Assembly: GCA_036397855.1 (NCBI GenBank)
Contig: DASWID010000012.1
Span: 1-46,030, forward strand
DNA from: Thermodesulfobacteriota bacterium
GTDB taxonomy: Bacteria > Desulfobacterota_D > UBA1144 > Nemesobacterales > CSP1-2
Direction: 5' to 3'
Length of the DNA stretch: 46,030 nucleotides
Made by a program: the position numbers and the translations under genes. Of the stretch, positions 19,228 to 27,053 are shown piece by piece. Under the pieces are notes generated by a model. It saw only the letters and a list, made by a program, of their open reading frames with translations. It had not been told where the DNA came from and did no database searches. The stretch's first letter is position 1. Every line of letters begins with the position of its first letter.

Positions 19228-20487
19228 GTGTTAAGAAAGAAAATCTTCTATGGTTGGTACATCGTCGGAGCATCCCTGATTTTAATCATCATGGATGGAC
19301 TTCTTCTCTATTCCTTTGGCGTATTCCTGCCTTTCTTAAATGAAGAGTTCGGTTTTTCCAGAGCAATGGGTTCCTCGATATTCTCATTAAGATCCTTTGT
19401 GCTCGCCTTCTCCTTGACTCTGGCTGGAAAACTCGTGGATAAGTATGACCCTCGAAAGGTAGTGCTAGCAGGGGGTATAATCGCTGCTCTCGGAGTATTT
19501 TCATCAGGACTCGCAACGAAGGGCTGGCAGCTCTATTTGACATACGGTCTGCTGATTGGACTCGGAGACGGAGTTTTATACATAACCTGTGTTGCCGTAG
19601 TAAGCAGATGGTTTGTAAAGAAAAGAGCGCTTGCGATAGGAATCATAACAACTGGGATCCCACTTAGTGGACTCATTACGAACCCTCTCACCGCATGGCT
19701 AATCTCAAGCTTCGGAGTAAGAGATGCATTCTTCTCGCTTGCCGGAATTATCATGATCTCCATTCTCTCGGCATTGCTGTTAAGGGGTTATCCAGCAGAT
19801 AAGAACCTAAAGCCTTACGGTGAGGAGAATGGAGATAGGTCAAAAACTCAGCCAATTCAGAGCAAAATTAAAAATAATGATGACTGGAAGGCGCTGGAGG
19901 CAATTTCTACACCTACCTTCTGGTTTATGTATTCCATGTACTTTCTAAGTTTTACTACATTTCTAATCGTAGTCATACATCTATTTAACTTCGCAATTGA
20001 TTTAGGAATCCCTCCTCTTGTAGCTTCCGGTGCTCCCGCAGCTATTGGGATTGGAAGTTTAGTCGGGAGAATTGTTCTTTCGGCACTACTGACAGAAGTG
20101 ATACACACCACTAAGGTTCTACTCATATGCTTCCTGTTTCAGGGAAGCTCTATTCTACTGATACTCGGATTTGGAGAAATCTGGTCATTCTATTTATTCG
20201 GACTACTGTTTGGATTTTTCTATAGCGGCACTGTCCCTATCTTCCCGACACTGCTAGGAAGATTCTTTGGGCTAAGCGCACTCGGAACTATTTACGGATT
20301 CTTTGGCACCTCGTATTCGGTGGCTGCAATAGGAGGACCTCTAATTGCAGGGTACATACACGATGTGACAGGCACATACCTTTACTCATTTATTCTTGCC
20401 GTAGTCTTTTGCTATATGGCAGCATCATTGAGTTTCTTCATAAAGAAGCCTAGGAAGCTTAGGGGAGAAGTAGCTACAGTCGCTTAA
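19228..20487 (+). CDS. MFS transporter, monocarboxylate/oxalate-formate antiporter type
   Basis: A 419-residue protein with about 12 TM helices in two halves, separated by a hydrophilic loop (about 190-220, ADKNLKPYGEENGDRSKTQ). The N-terminal FYGWYIVGASLILIIMDG and the loop-2 segment GKLVDKYDPRKVVLAGG resemble the MCT/OxlT-like branch of the major facilitator superfamily, which carries small organic anions. The start is GTG at 19228 with GAGAG a few bases upstream. It is the first of three co-oriented genes (MFS, pseudopeptidase, HDAC-like), separated by 70 and 14 bp. The substrate cannot be assigned. Confidence 0.88.
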   Translation: MLRKKIFYGWYIVGASLILIIMDGLLLYSFGVFLPFLNEEFGFSRAMGSSIFSLRSFVLAFSLTLAGKLVDKYDPRKVVLAGGIIAALGVFSSGLATKGWQLYLTYGLLIGLGDGVLYITCVAVVSRWFVKKRALAIGIITTGIPLSGLITNPLTAWLISSFGVRDAFFSLAGIIMISILSALLLRGYPADKNLKPYGEENGDRSKTQPIQSKIKNNDDWKALEAISTPTFWFMYSMYFLSFTTFLIVVIHLFNFAIDLGIPPLVASGAPAAIGIGSLVGRIVLSALLTEVIHTTKVLLICFLFQGSSILLILGFGEIWSFYLFGLLFGFFYSGTVPIFPTLLGRFFGLSALGTIYGFFGTSYSVAAIGGPLIAGYIHDVTGTYLYSFILAVVFCYMAASLSFFIKKPRKLRGEVATVA

Positions 20488-20557
20488 TACTTGCAAGACC
20501 TCCAAACTAGGTTATGAGGAATTCAATCAGGTTTGAAGTAAAATTATTTTGTAAACT

Positions 20558-22042
20558 ATGTACCAGAATACGACTACAGACATTTGCGAAGCCGCCGAGA
20601 AATTTCTCAAGGCATTGAATCTCGAAAAATATAACATTCTTTCGGGCTTGAAATCAGAAAGTAATCTAGACTATATATTCAGAAATTATTCTGACTTCCT
20701 GGACCCCGGACCTTTTTTGTCAATTAAAGCAATACACGCTCACAATGAAAAAGAAGAGAAAGGATTGAGGTTAATGCTATCCTTTTTGGCAAGAACCTTT
20801 ATCGAGGGCAGGTCAGCAAAGTTAAGAGACCAAATTCTAAATACCGAAAGTAGGGCATCAATCATTTATAACAAAAGATCTATTCACTATAGATCTATTA
20901 TGTACGAGATAAAAAACGAACCGAAGAGATCAAATAGGGAAGAACTAAATAGGAAGAGACAGGAAATCGTCTTAAGTCTCAATCCACTGTATCTCAAATT
21001 ATTAGAAACTTTTAATAAAGATTCAGAGGAGCTAGGCTTTCCAACATATATTAGACTGCGCGATGACTCAGAGGGCATAGGGCTCAGTAAATTAAGGGAA
21101 GAAGCAAAGCTTTTTTTGAGTGATACAGAGTATATTTATAGGGATCTGCTCAAGTGGTTTCTCCTGAGGCGTATGGAACTGAAACTGGAAGACGTGAATT
21201 TGAACGATCTTCATTACTTATTTAGCTCATTCGAATTGAGATCCAATTTCCCTAAATCGCTATTAGAAATAATCGCAAAAAGTCTGCTCTCGGAAATGAA
21301 TATACAGTTTGCCAGCAGCATAAAAACAGATTCTGAGAAGAGAAATGGGAAAGTTCCAGGATCATTTTGCCTTCCAATAGAAGTCCCAAACAAGATTCTG
21401 TGTTCAATAAACCCGATTGGAGGGGTCGAGGATTATGAATCCTTCTTTCAAACACTGGGAAAAGCATTATGTTATGCTTACACCGAACCAGACGAATCCT
21501 TCGAATTCAGAATGCTCAGGGAATCGACGTATTTAGCGATCTTTTCTCATTTATTTAAAAATCTGATATATCAACCCAAGTGGATAAAAAAATACTTAAA
21601 ACTTGACCCGGGTAGCGACTTTTTGGAATTCATGCATTTAAGACAGCTAATGACCCTGAGATATTACTGCGGGAAACTTATCTATGAGTTTTTAATTCAT
21701 GAAAACGATGAACATCAAAATAGGTCGGAATATTACTCACAAATCCTGAAGGAAGCTATATTGGCTAAACATGATGAAGCGGATTACCTAATCGATACTG
21801 AACCATTCTTCGATTCGGCTGTTTATCTTAGATCGAGCTTCATTGAGGCTAGTTTTAGACCTTTCTTAAGAGAGGCTTTTGATGAGGAGTGGTGGAGGAA
21901 AAAAGAGGCTGGAAATTTATTTCTTAACTTGTGGAAAGATGGAGGCAGGATGACATCAAAAGATATCGCCGAGAAATGTGGAATAAAAGAAATAGATTCA
22001 ACCCAACTGTTAACTAATTTTCAACAAATTTTTGGGTCATAA
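20558..22042 (+). CDS. Uncharacterised protein resembling an M3-type peptidase with lost zinc site
   Basis: A 494-residue, largely helical cytosolic protein with no signal peptide or TM segment. The region 268-340 follows the pattern of M3/oligoendopeptidase-like families: SFCLPIEVP, GGVEDYESFF, then a glycine-centred helix, then FEFRMLREST...HLFKNLIYQPKWI. Where active relatives have HExGH this one has QTLGK (298-302), so both His ligands and the catalytic Glu are replaced. The downstream third-ligand Glu also appears to be absent (RESTYLAIFSHLF, 321-333). The assignment is from pattern memory, not an alignment. If right, it is a pseudopeptidase, perhaps a peptide-binding or scaffold protein. 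It ends 14 bp before the HDAC-like gene, so the pair is probably cotranslated. Confidence 0.55.
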   Translation: MYQNTTTDICEAAEKFLKALNLEKYNILSGLKSESNLDYIFRNYSDFLDPGPFLSIKAIHAHNEKEEKGLRLMLSFLARTFIEGRSAKLRDQILNTESRASIIYNKRSIHYRSIMYEIKNEPKRSNREELNRKRQEIVLSLNPLYLKLLETFNKDSEELGFPTYIRLRDDSEGIGLSKLREEAKLFLSDTEYIYRDLLKWFLLRRMELKLEDVNLNDLHYLFSSFELRSNFPKSLLEIIAKSLLSEMNIQFASSIKTDSEKRNGKVPGSFCLPIEVPNKILCSINPIGGVEDYESFFQTLGKALCYAYTEPDESFEFRMLRESTYLAIFSHLFKNLIYQPKWIKKYLKLDPGSDFLEFMHLRQLMTLRYYCGKLIYEFLIHENDEHQNRSEYYSQILKEAILAKHDEADYLIDTEPFFDSAVYLRSSFIEASFRPFLREAFDEEWWRKKEAGNLFLNLWKDGGRMTSKDIAEKCGIKEIDSTQLLTNFQQIFGS

Positions 22043-22056
22043 TTTAGTAGTTCTAA

Positions 22057-22887
22057 ATGAGCACTGGTATCTTCTATAGCCACATATTTAAGACAAGCCC
22101 GGGCCCTGTGGTCGGGCCGAAATTCATCAATTTCCCCGAATTGCTCGATGGAGTTCTACGATTACCGAACGTAAGACTATTTGAGCATGAACCTGTGACA
22201 GAGGATTTGCTTCTAAAATTTCACACCAGGGAAATGATCGAGAATCTCAGAAAAAGATCGTATGGGAAAAATGCATTCCTCTCAGTGGGAGCCTGTATTG
22301 CGGCTACGAAAATGATTATGGGTGGAGAATTAAAGAACGGTCTGCTATTCAACAGTGCCTCTGGACACCATGCTGGACGAACATCGGCATGGGGAGGGAC
22401 TTACATAAACTGCGTTGCACCAGCCGTATATACAGCAAGAAAGACACCTGGTATTGAGAAATTTGTCCTTCTTGATACCGACTGTCATCATGGAGACGGC
22501 GATAGGGATATGTTTGAAAATGACGATTCATTTTTTCATATCTGTTTCTGTGACTCGGATTTTGAGAGCGAAACAAATAAATGTGTTGGTGTGGGTTGGA
22601 GTTCAACCGATGAAAATTATCTTAGTCTGATAAAGACTGAATTCATGCCTCGAGCTAGAAGCTTTAAGCCCGAGATGATATTTCACTTTCTGGGCCATGA
22701 TACTTGCCGGGGTGACTATGGAGATATTGGATTAACTGAGGGATTTTTTATTGAACTCGTAAGAGTAGTAAAAGAGTTCTCGGAAGAGGTTTGTAAAGGC
22801 AGGTATTTAATAATTACGGGCGGGGGCTCACGTCGAGATGTCGCGGAATACATATTTCCAAAGATTGCCGAAATTCTGGCAAGTTAA
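22057..22887 (+). CDS. Histone-deacetylase-family protein with altered catalytic Tyr
   Basis: A 276-residue arginase-fold HDAC/acetylpolyamine amidohydrolase family protein. Visible family marks: tandem active-site His (SGHHAG, H104-H105), the zinc-site block LLDTDCHHGDG (D142, H144), and the third ligand Asp in LGHDTCRGDYG (D215). The usual C-terminal GGGY, whose Tyr stabilises the oxyanion, reads TGGGSRRD here, with Ser258 in its place. In class IIa HDACs a Tyr-to-His change greatly lowers acetyl-lysine activity. This protein may therefore act on another amide or be weakly active. It is shorter than typical family members (about 300-370). Start at ATG 22057, 14 bp after the putative pseudopeptidase. 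Confidence 0.8.
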   Translation: MSTGIFYSHIFKTSPGPVVGPKFINFPELLDGVLRLPNVRLFEHEPVTEDLLLKFHTREMIENLRKRSYGKNAFLSVGACIAATKMIMGGELKNGLLFNSASGHHAGRTSAWGGTYINCVAPAVYTARKTPGIEKFVLLDTDCHHGDGDRDMFENDDSFFHICFCDSDFESETNKCVGVGWSSTDENYLSLIKTEFMPRARSFKPEMIFHFLGHDTCRGDYGDIGLTEGFFIELVRVVKEFSEEVCKGRYLIITGGGSRRDVAEYIFPKIAEILAS

Positions 22888-22892
22888 AATAA

Positions 22893-22947
22893 AGATGCAG
22901 GATGCAAGATTCAGGATGCAGGATGCAGGATGCATCGTGCATCATGG
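22893..22947. repeat. (GATGCAN)n heptameric repeat
   Basis: Eight successive 7-mers are readable (GATGCAG, GATGCAA, GATTCAG, GATGCAG, GATGCAG, GATGCAT, CGTGCAT, CATGGAT), starting about 6 bp after the HDAC-like stop codon. The phase flips to the complementary unit (GCATCNT) near the end, so the run can fold back. The last bases overlap the 3' end of the convergent oxidoreductase gene. Confidence 0.8.
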
Positions 22948-23937
22948 ATTCAAAATCACCTTTCCAAACTGACTCCTCTCCTCCAAGAGCTTTTGCGCGA
23001 TAGCCGCCTCTTTTAAAGGAAAAGTCCTATCTATCACAGGGCGAATAGTTTTCTGAGAAACCAAATTCATAACACTGATCAAATTATTCCTTGGCGCATT
23101 AAACACTGTCACTCCAAAAATGGAAACGTCTTTCATAATTATCGGCCCGAAATTTATTGTAGCTGAACCCCCACCAACAACTCCCACCAACAGAAGCCTC
23201 CCTTTTGGAGAAAGAGCTTGTATATTTTTTTCCCATACCGAGGCCCCAATTTGGTCGAATATAACGTCAACACCCTTATTATTGGTTATTTTCTTCACTT
23301 CTTCCGAAAAGTCTAACCTATTGTAATTTACGGTTTCATCCGCCCCAAGTTCCTTAGCCTTTGAAAGCTTCTCGTCAGTGCCCGCCGTAGCAATTACCTC
23401 CGCGCCTGAGAGTTTTGCAAGCTGCACTGCTGCGCTTCCAGTACCGCTCCCTGCTGCATGAACAAGTACAATTTCACCCCGTTTTAACCCTGCCCGTTCA
23501 AATAGACCATACCAGGCAGTGACGTAACATATCGGAAGGGTTGAAGCATCATCATATGACAGGTCATCGGGTATGGGAACAACATTCGATGCAGGTACTT
23601 TCACGTACTCCGCAAACCCGCCATAAAGATTTACACCTATTACCTTAGGGGGGCCGCCTGACTTCAGCGTCGGATCTATGACAACTCTTGTCCCTATCTT
23701 CAAGTCTTTAACATTCATCCCAACCTCTGCCACATCTCCGGCAATATCCACACCCCCGATATGGGGGAGGTCAACTGGCCTCGGAGATTTACCCGATCTC
23801 AATCGCAAATCCAATTGGTTTAAAGAAGAAGCCTTCACTCTCACGACTACTTCATCACCTCCTGCTTTAGGATCAGGCACATCCTCGTATCTCAGGACTT
23901 CAACGCCTCCAAACTCATGATATCTAATTGCCTTCAT
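22942..23937 (-). CDS. Zinc-independent quinone oxidoreductase (MDR superfamily)
   Basis: A 331-residue medium-chain dehydrogenase/reductase of the NAD(P)H:quinone reductase group. The GroES-like domain begins MKAIRYHEFGGVEVLRYEDV. The catalytic-zinc Cys of alcohol dehydrogenases is replaced (SSLNQLDLRLRSG), and the structural-zinc Cys cluster is absent. The Rossmann domain shows VLVHAAGSGTGSAAVQLAK (about 143-161), the AAxGxxG-type nucleotide motif of QOR proteins. It probably reduces quinones or activated double bonds with NADPH. GGAGGG precedes the ATG, and the gene stands alone. Confidence 0.88.
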   Translation of the reverse strand: MKAIRYHEFGGVEVLRYEDVPDPKAGGDEVVVRVKASSLNQLDLRLRSGKSPRPVDLPHIGGVDIAGDVAEVGMNVKDLKIGTRVVIDPTLKSGGPPKVIGVNLYGGFAEYVKVPASNVVPIPDDLSYDDASTLPICYVTAWYGLFERAGLKRGEIVLVHAAGSGTGSAAVQLAKLSGAEVIATAGTDEKLSKAKELGADETVNYNRLDFSEEVKKITNNKGVDVIFDQIGASVWEKNIQALSPKGRLLLVGVVGGGSATINFGPIIMKDVSIFGVTVFNAPRNNLISVMNLVSQKTIRPVIDRTFPLKEAAIAQKLLEERSQFGKVILNP

Positions 23938-24070
23938 ACAAGGCCCTCCTTATTTGCTACTCAGTATTTTTATTTCAAAAATATTGAATGGCTAAGATAT
24001 TACATGCAGCGCAATAATATATCTGATTTTTATAGATCACTTAATTTTTTTAAAAAACCGGACAAAGAAT

Positions 24071-24090
24071 GGGGGAGTAAAGTCCTCCCC
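24071..24090. repeat. GGGGGAGTAAAGTCCTCCCC stem-loop
   Basis: An inverted repeat with one bulge. Its ...TAAAGTCCTCC half matches 15541-15558 and the AGTCCT half at about 33412, placing it in the TAAAG-loop branch of the TGTAG-headed stem-loops. Confidence 0.6.
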
Positions 24091-24164
24091 TAAACACCCT
24101 CCAACTTTCACCCTCCCCTCCTTCGCTTTTTCTCAGGACATGCACAAGCGGGGGAGACAATATT

Positions 24165-24226
24165 CTCTTCCCCCTTGAGGGGGGAAGATTGAGATGAGGG
24201 CTGGGGTTGGAAAACCCCGCCCATCT
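24165..24226. repeat. CTTCCCCC/GGGGGAAG dispersed repeat
   Basis: CTTCCCCCTTGAGGGGGGAAG (24167-24187) is followed by ATTGAGATGAGGG and the small hairpin GGGGTTGGAAAACCCC (24203-24218). The same order of parts is found at 33193-33279. Confidence 0.75.
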
Positions 24227-24359
24227 GACACGAATGACAGAATAAAACGAAGAAGACATTCCCCTAAGATCAGAATCATTGAATAAGATGGATTAATGTG
24301 CTACTTTTTTGATTAGGAGAAAATCAATCACTCACACAATCGATTGATATAATAGTCCA

Positions 24360-24605
24360 ATGTTCGGTATAGGAACAGGTGAAATTCTAATAATACTTTT
24401 AATTGCCCTTCTTGTCCTTGGGCCGAATGAAATACCTAAGGTTGCCAGAACTATTGGAAAGACGATGAGAGACCTACAGAGGACCAAAGATGAAATAAGA
24501 CAGTCAATCGACAAGGAGTTTGAAGACATTGATGAGAACAAGAAGACACCTGAAAAAAGTGCAGAAGAGAATAAGGGAGTAAAACAGCAGGATAGATTGG
24601 TTTGA
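24360..24605 (+). CDS. tatA: Twin-arginine translocase subunit TatA/TatB family
   Basis: An 81-residue protein with one N-terminal TM helix (about 7-21, GEILIILLIALLVLG) followed by the hinge GPNEIPK, an amphipathic helix (VARTIGKTMRDLQRTKDEI) and a charged tail. This is the standard TatA/B architecture; TatA oligomers form the pore of the folded-protein export system. The LGPNEIPK hinge is somewhat TatB-like, and in small genomes one protein can do both jobs. No tatC is present in the window. It is monocistronic, with 115 bp to the next gene. Confidence 0.9.
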   Translation: MFGIGTGEILIILLIALLVLGPNEIPKVARTIGKTMRDLQRTKDEIRQSIDKEFEDIDENKKTPEKSAEENKGVKQQDRLV

Positions 24606-24720
24606 AACCAATGAGTTTGCGAAAAGACTATCCTCTTTACTATTGCACACCTTAGAAATTGACATCTCCAAGTTTAAGGCTCAATCCTTAAACAAATAAT
24701 CAAGACGCAATCAGACCTAG

Positions 24721-25323
24721 ATGACCAAAAAACAGAGCAGAGTCCCATTATACGAATTACACCCTCGAACTTCATTGTATCCCTTGTTACTCCCGAACGG
24801 ACACGAAAAAACGATCGAGATAAGCCCAGGAATGGCCTTCGGCACAGGGAATCACACTACAACCATCCTTTGCATAAAGATGTTGGAACATATGCTCAAA
24901 GAAACAAAAATAGAAAAGGTCTTAGACGTGGGATGTGGAAGCGGAATTCTCGCAATCTGCGCAGTTGCTCTCGGAGCAAAGACTGCTCAGGGTTTTGATA
25001 TAAAGATATCGGTGGTGAATGAAGCCAGAGAAAACATCGCCAAAAACGGACTTTCTTCAAGAATAGAAGTTCATCGGGGAACTATAGAGACCATTAATGA
25101 TAAGTTTGATCTCATCACAGCTAACATATTAATAGATTTAATTAACTTAATCAGTGATGACCTTGCTTCCAGGATGAAACAAGATGGATTTCTTATAATC
25201 TCCGGTTTTAAGAATGAACATAGGAATGATGTAATTAAGAAGTTTACCGATAAAGCCTTAATACCAATAAAACAGTTAGCCGATGACGAGTGGAGCGCAC
25301 TATTGCTTAGGAAGTTAGAATAA
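24721..25323 (+). CDS. PrmA-like methyltransferase lacking the N-terminal substrate domain
   Basis: A 200-residue SAM-dependent methyltransferase matching the catalytic half of ribosomal protein L11 methyltransferase PrmA: ISPGMAFGTGNHTTT (about 35-49), motif I VLDVGCGSGILAI (about 67-79), and the active-site NI in LITANILIDL. Full PrmA is about 290 residues with an N-terminal domain that grips L11. Here only about 20 residues precede the catalytic core, and a stop codon lies directly before the ATG, so no hidden extension exists in this frame. It may still methylate L11 or act on another protein. It lies upstream of nuoG with a 110-bp gap. Confidence 0.8.
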   Translation: MTKKQSRVPLYELHPRTSLYPLLLPNGHEKTIEISPGMAFGTGNHTTTILCIKMLEHMLKETKIEKVLDVGCGSGILAICAVALGAKTAQGFDIKISVVNEARENIAKNGLSSRIEVHRGTIETINDKFDLITANILIDLINLISDDLASRMKQDGFLIISGFKNEHRNDVIKKFTDKALIPIKQLADDEWSALLLRKLE

Positions 25324-25433
25324 TTAATGTTATGTTTAGCAGTAAAACAAGCTAGCCTCATACTCTTACTTACAACTTGCTTATAAAATATAGTCGGATA
25401 CAATTTTTGTCTACACTCAATTAAGGAAATCCA

Positions 25434-27026
25434 GTGCCAAAGCTCACAATAGATGGAAAAGAAGTTGAGGTCGAAGACGGTTTAAACCTCATTCAGGCTG
25501 CATCACGCATTGGTGTTGAAGTTCCACACTTCTGCTACCATCCAGCCTTAAGTATTGTAGCACAGTGCAGGCAGTGTCTTGTCGAAGTCGAAGGTGTGCC
25601 GAAGGTAATGCCTGCCTGCAACACCTTTGTTAGAGATGGTCTCATCGTTAAAACAAATTCTGAAAAGGCAATCAACGCAAGAAAGGCAACTGTCGAATTT
25701 ACCCTGATTAACCATCCTCTAGACTGCCCGATATGTGATAAGGGTGGAGAGTGTCCATTACAACTTACCGCATTCACTCACGGGCCGGGGTACAGCAGAT
25801 TCGACGGACCGGAAGAGAAAAGGGTGAGGAAAAAGTATTACCTAAGCGAAAAAATATTATATGATCCAAACCGCTGCATAATGTGCACAAGATGTGTGAG
25901 ATTTACAGACGAGATCACTAAGACAGGAGAGTTAGGATTCGAAGGGCGTGCATTCAGAAAGAGGATCGTTGTCTTTCCTGGAAAAAATCTAGACAATGAA
26001 TTAGCAGGCAATGTTATCGACCTCTGCCCGGTTGGTGCGCTACTCAACAAAGAAACCCTCCACGAAGAAAGGGTTTGGTACTGGAAGTTTACCGATACGG
26101 TTTGCCCCCTATGCAGTAACGGTTGCAATATAACGGTTGGGGTTGATCCACGGATGGGTCGGGTTTCAAGGGTTCGTCCGAGGACTAATCTTGAAGTGAA
26201 TAACTACTGGATTTGTGATAGAGGCAGATACAATTTTAAAGCTATACAAACTGGAAGGCGTCTTAAAGATCCAATTATCAGAACAGGTGAAGGCTTTGAG
26301 ATCACAACATGGGAAAAGGCTATCGGTTTTATTACATCTGAGATTAAACGGATCAAGAATTCCAATGAGGAAATAACATTTGTCTGCTCCCCGCTTCTTA
26401 CAAATGAAGAACTCTATATGCTTAAAAAGCTTGCAGGAATCTTGGGGATTAGAAACATTTCTTCAAACATAGTTAAGTCTGAAGGTGAGAAGCAATTTGG
26501 ACTAATAAGCACCGACCCTTTCCCAAATAGCACCGGTGTTAGAGACATTATTTTATCTGAGAATAATGAAGATATAAAAGGTACGATAGAAGCTATCATG
26601 GAAAGGAAAATAAAGGCTGTATATATGATAGGGGAGGACCTAGTCAACTTTATTCCTGATGAGACTAAAACGAATTTCACAGAAGCCTTGGCCAGTCTTT
26701 CACTGCTGATTGTTCAAGATTTTAAACTGAGTGGTACTGCACAGATGGCTCATGTAATTCTTCCTGGTTCTACCCCATATGAAAAGGACGGAACATTTAC
26801 GAATGACAATGGCCGGGTGCAAAGGATTAAACAAGTTATCCCTCCACCCGGGAATGCAAAGCCTGATTGGGAGATTATTAAACTCATAGGAAATTCCTTT
26901 CAGGATGGAAGTTTCAATTACTCAAATCCGTCTCAAATCATGCTTGAGATATCCGAGAAAATTCCTTCTTACAAAGGAATAAGCTACGATAAAATCAGCT
27001 CATTCGGGATTAACAAGAACAGTTAA
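25434..27026 (+). CDS. nuoG: NADH-quinone oxidoreductase subunit G (short form)
   Basis: A 530-residue iron-sulfur subunit of complex I that relays electrons in the peripheral arm. Cluster ligands are all visible: [2Fe-2S] C34, C45, C48, C62; the HCCC set H94, C98, C101, C107; [4Fe-4S] C148, C151, C154, C198; and a further C224, C227, C231, C261 at the start of the molybdopterin-like domain. That last domain is shortened; many NuoG proteins have 700-900 residues. The start is GTG at 25434 with AAGGAA upstream. nuoH follows after 27 bp, so the two are cotranscribed. The other nuo genes are not in the window. Confidence 0.95.
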   Translation: MPKLTIDGKEVEVEDGLNLIQAASRIGVEVPHFCYHPALSIVAQCRQCLVEVEGVPKVMPACNTFVRDGLIVKTNSEKAINARKATVEFTLINHPLDCPICDKGGECPLQLTAFTHGPGYSRFDGPEEKRVRKKYYLSEKILYDPNRCIMCTRCVRFTDEITKTGELGFEGRAFRKRIVVFPGKNLDNELAGNVIDLCPVGALLNKETLHEERVWYWKFTDTVCPLCSNGCNITVGVDPRMGRVSRVRPRTNLEVNNYWICDRGRYNFKAIQTGRRLKDPIIRTGEGFEITTWEKAIGFITSEIKRIKNSNEEITFVCSPLLTNEELYMLKKLAGILGIRNISSNIVKSEGEKQFGLISTDPFPNSTGVRDIILSENNEDIKGTIEAIMERKIKAVYMIGEDLVNFIPDETKTNFTEALASLSLLIVQDFKLSGTAQMAHVILPGSTPYEKDGTFTNDNGRVQRIKQVIPPPGNAKPDWEIIKLIGNSFQDGSFNYSNPSQIMLEISEKIPSYKGISYDKISSFGINKNS

Positions 27027-27053
27027 TATTGGTATTCAAAGAAAGGAGAATCA

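Larger units (their letters stand above)
23938..24359. other. intergenic region with dispersed palindromes
   Basis: This divergent gap between the oxidoreductase and tatA holds a TAAAGTCCTCCCC stem-loop (24071-24090) and a CTTCCCCC element (24165-24226). The last 100 bp before tatA is AT-rich and probably carries its promoter. No gene is visible. Confidence 0.55.

Noticed and set aside
22893-22947. CRISPR-like regular repeats
   Set aside because: The 7-bp units are directly tandem with no spacers and drift along the run; no cas genes are nearby.
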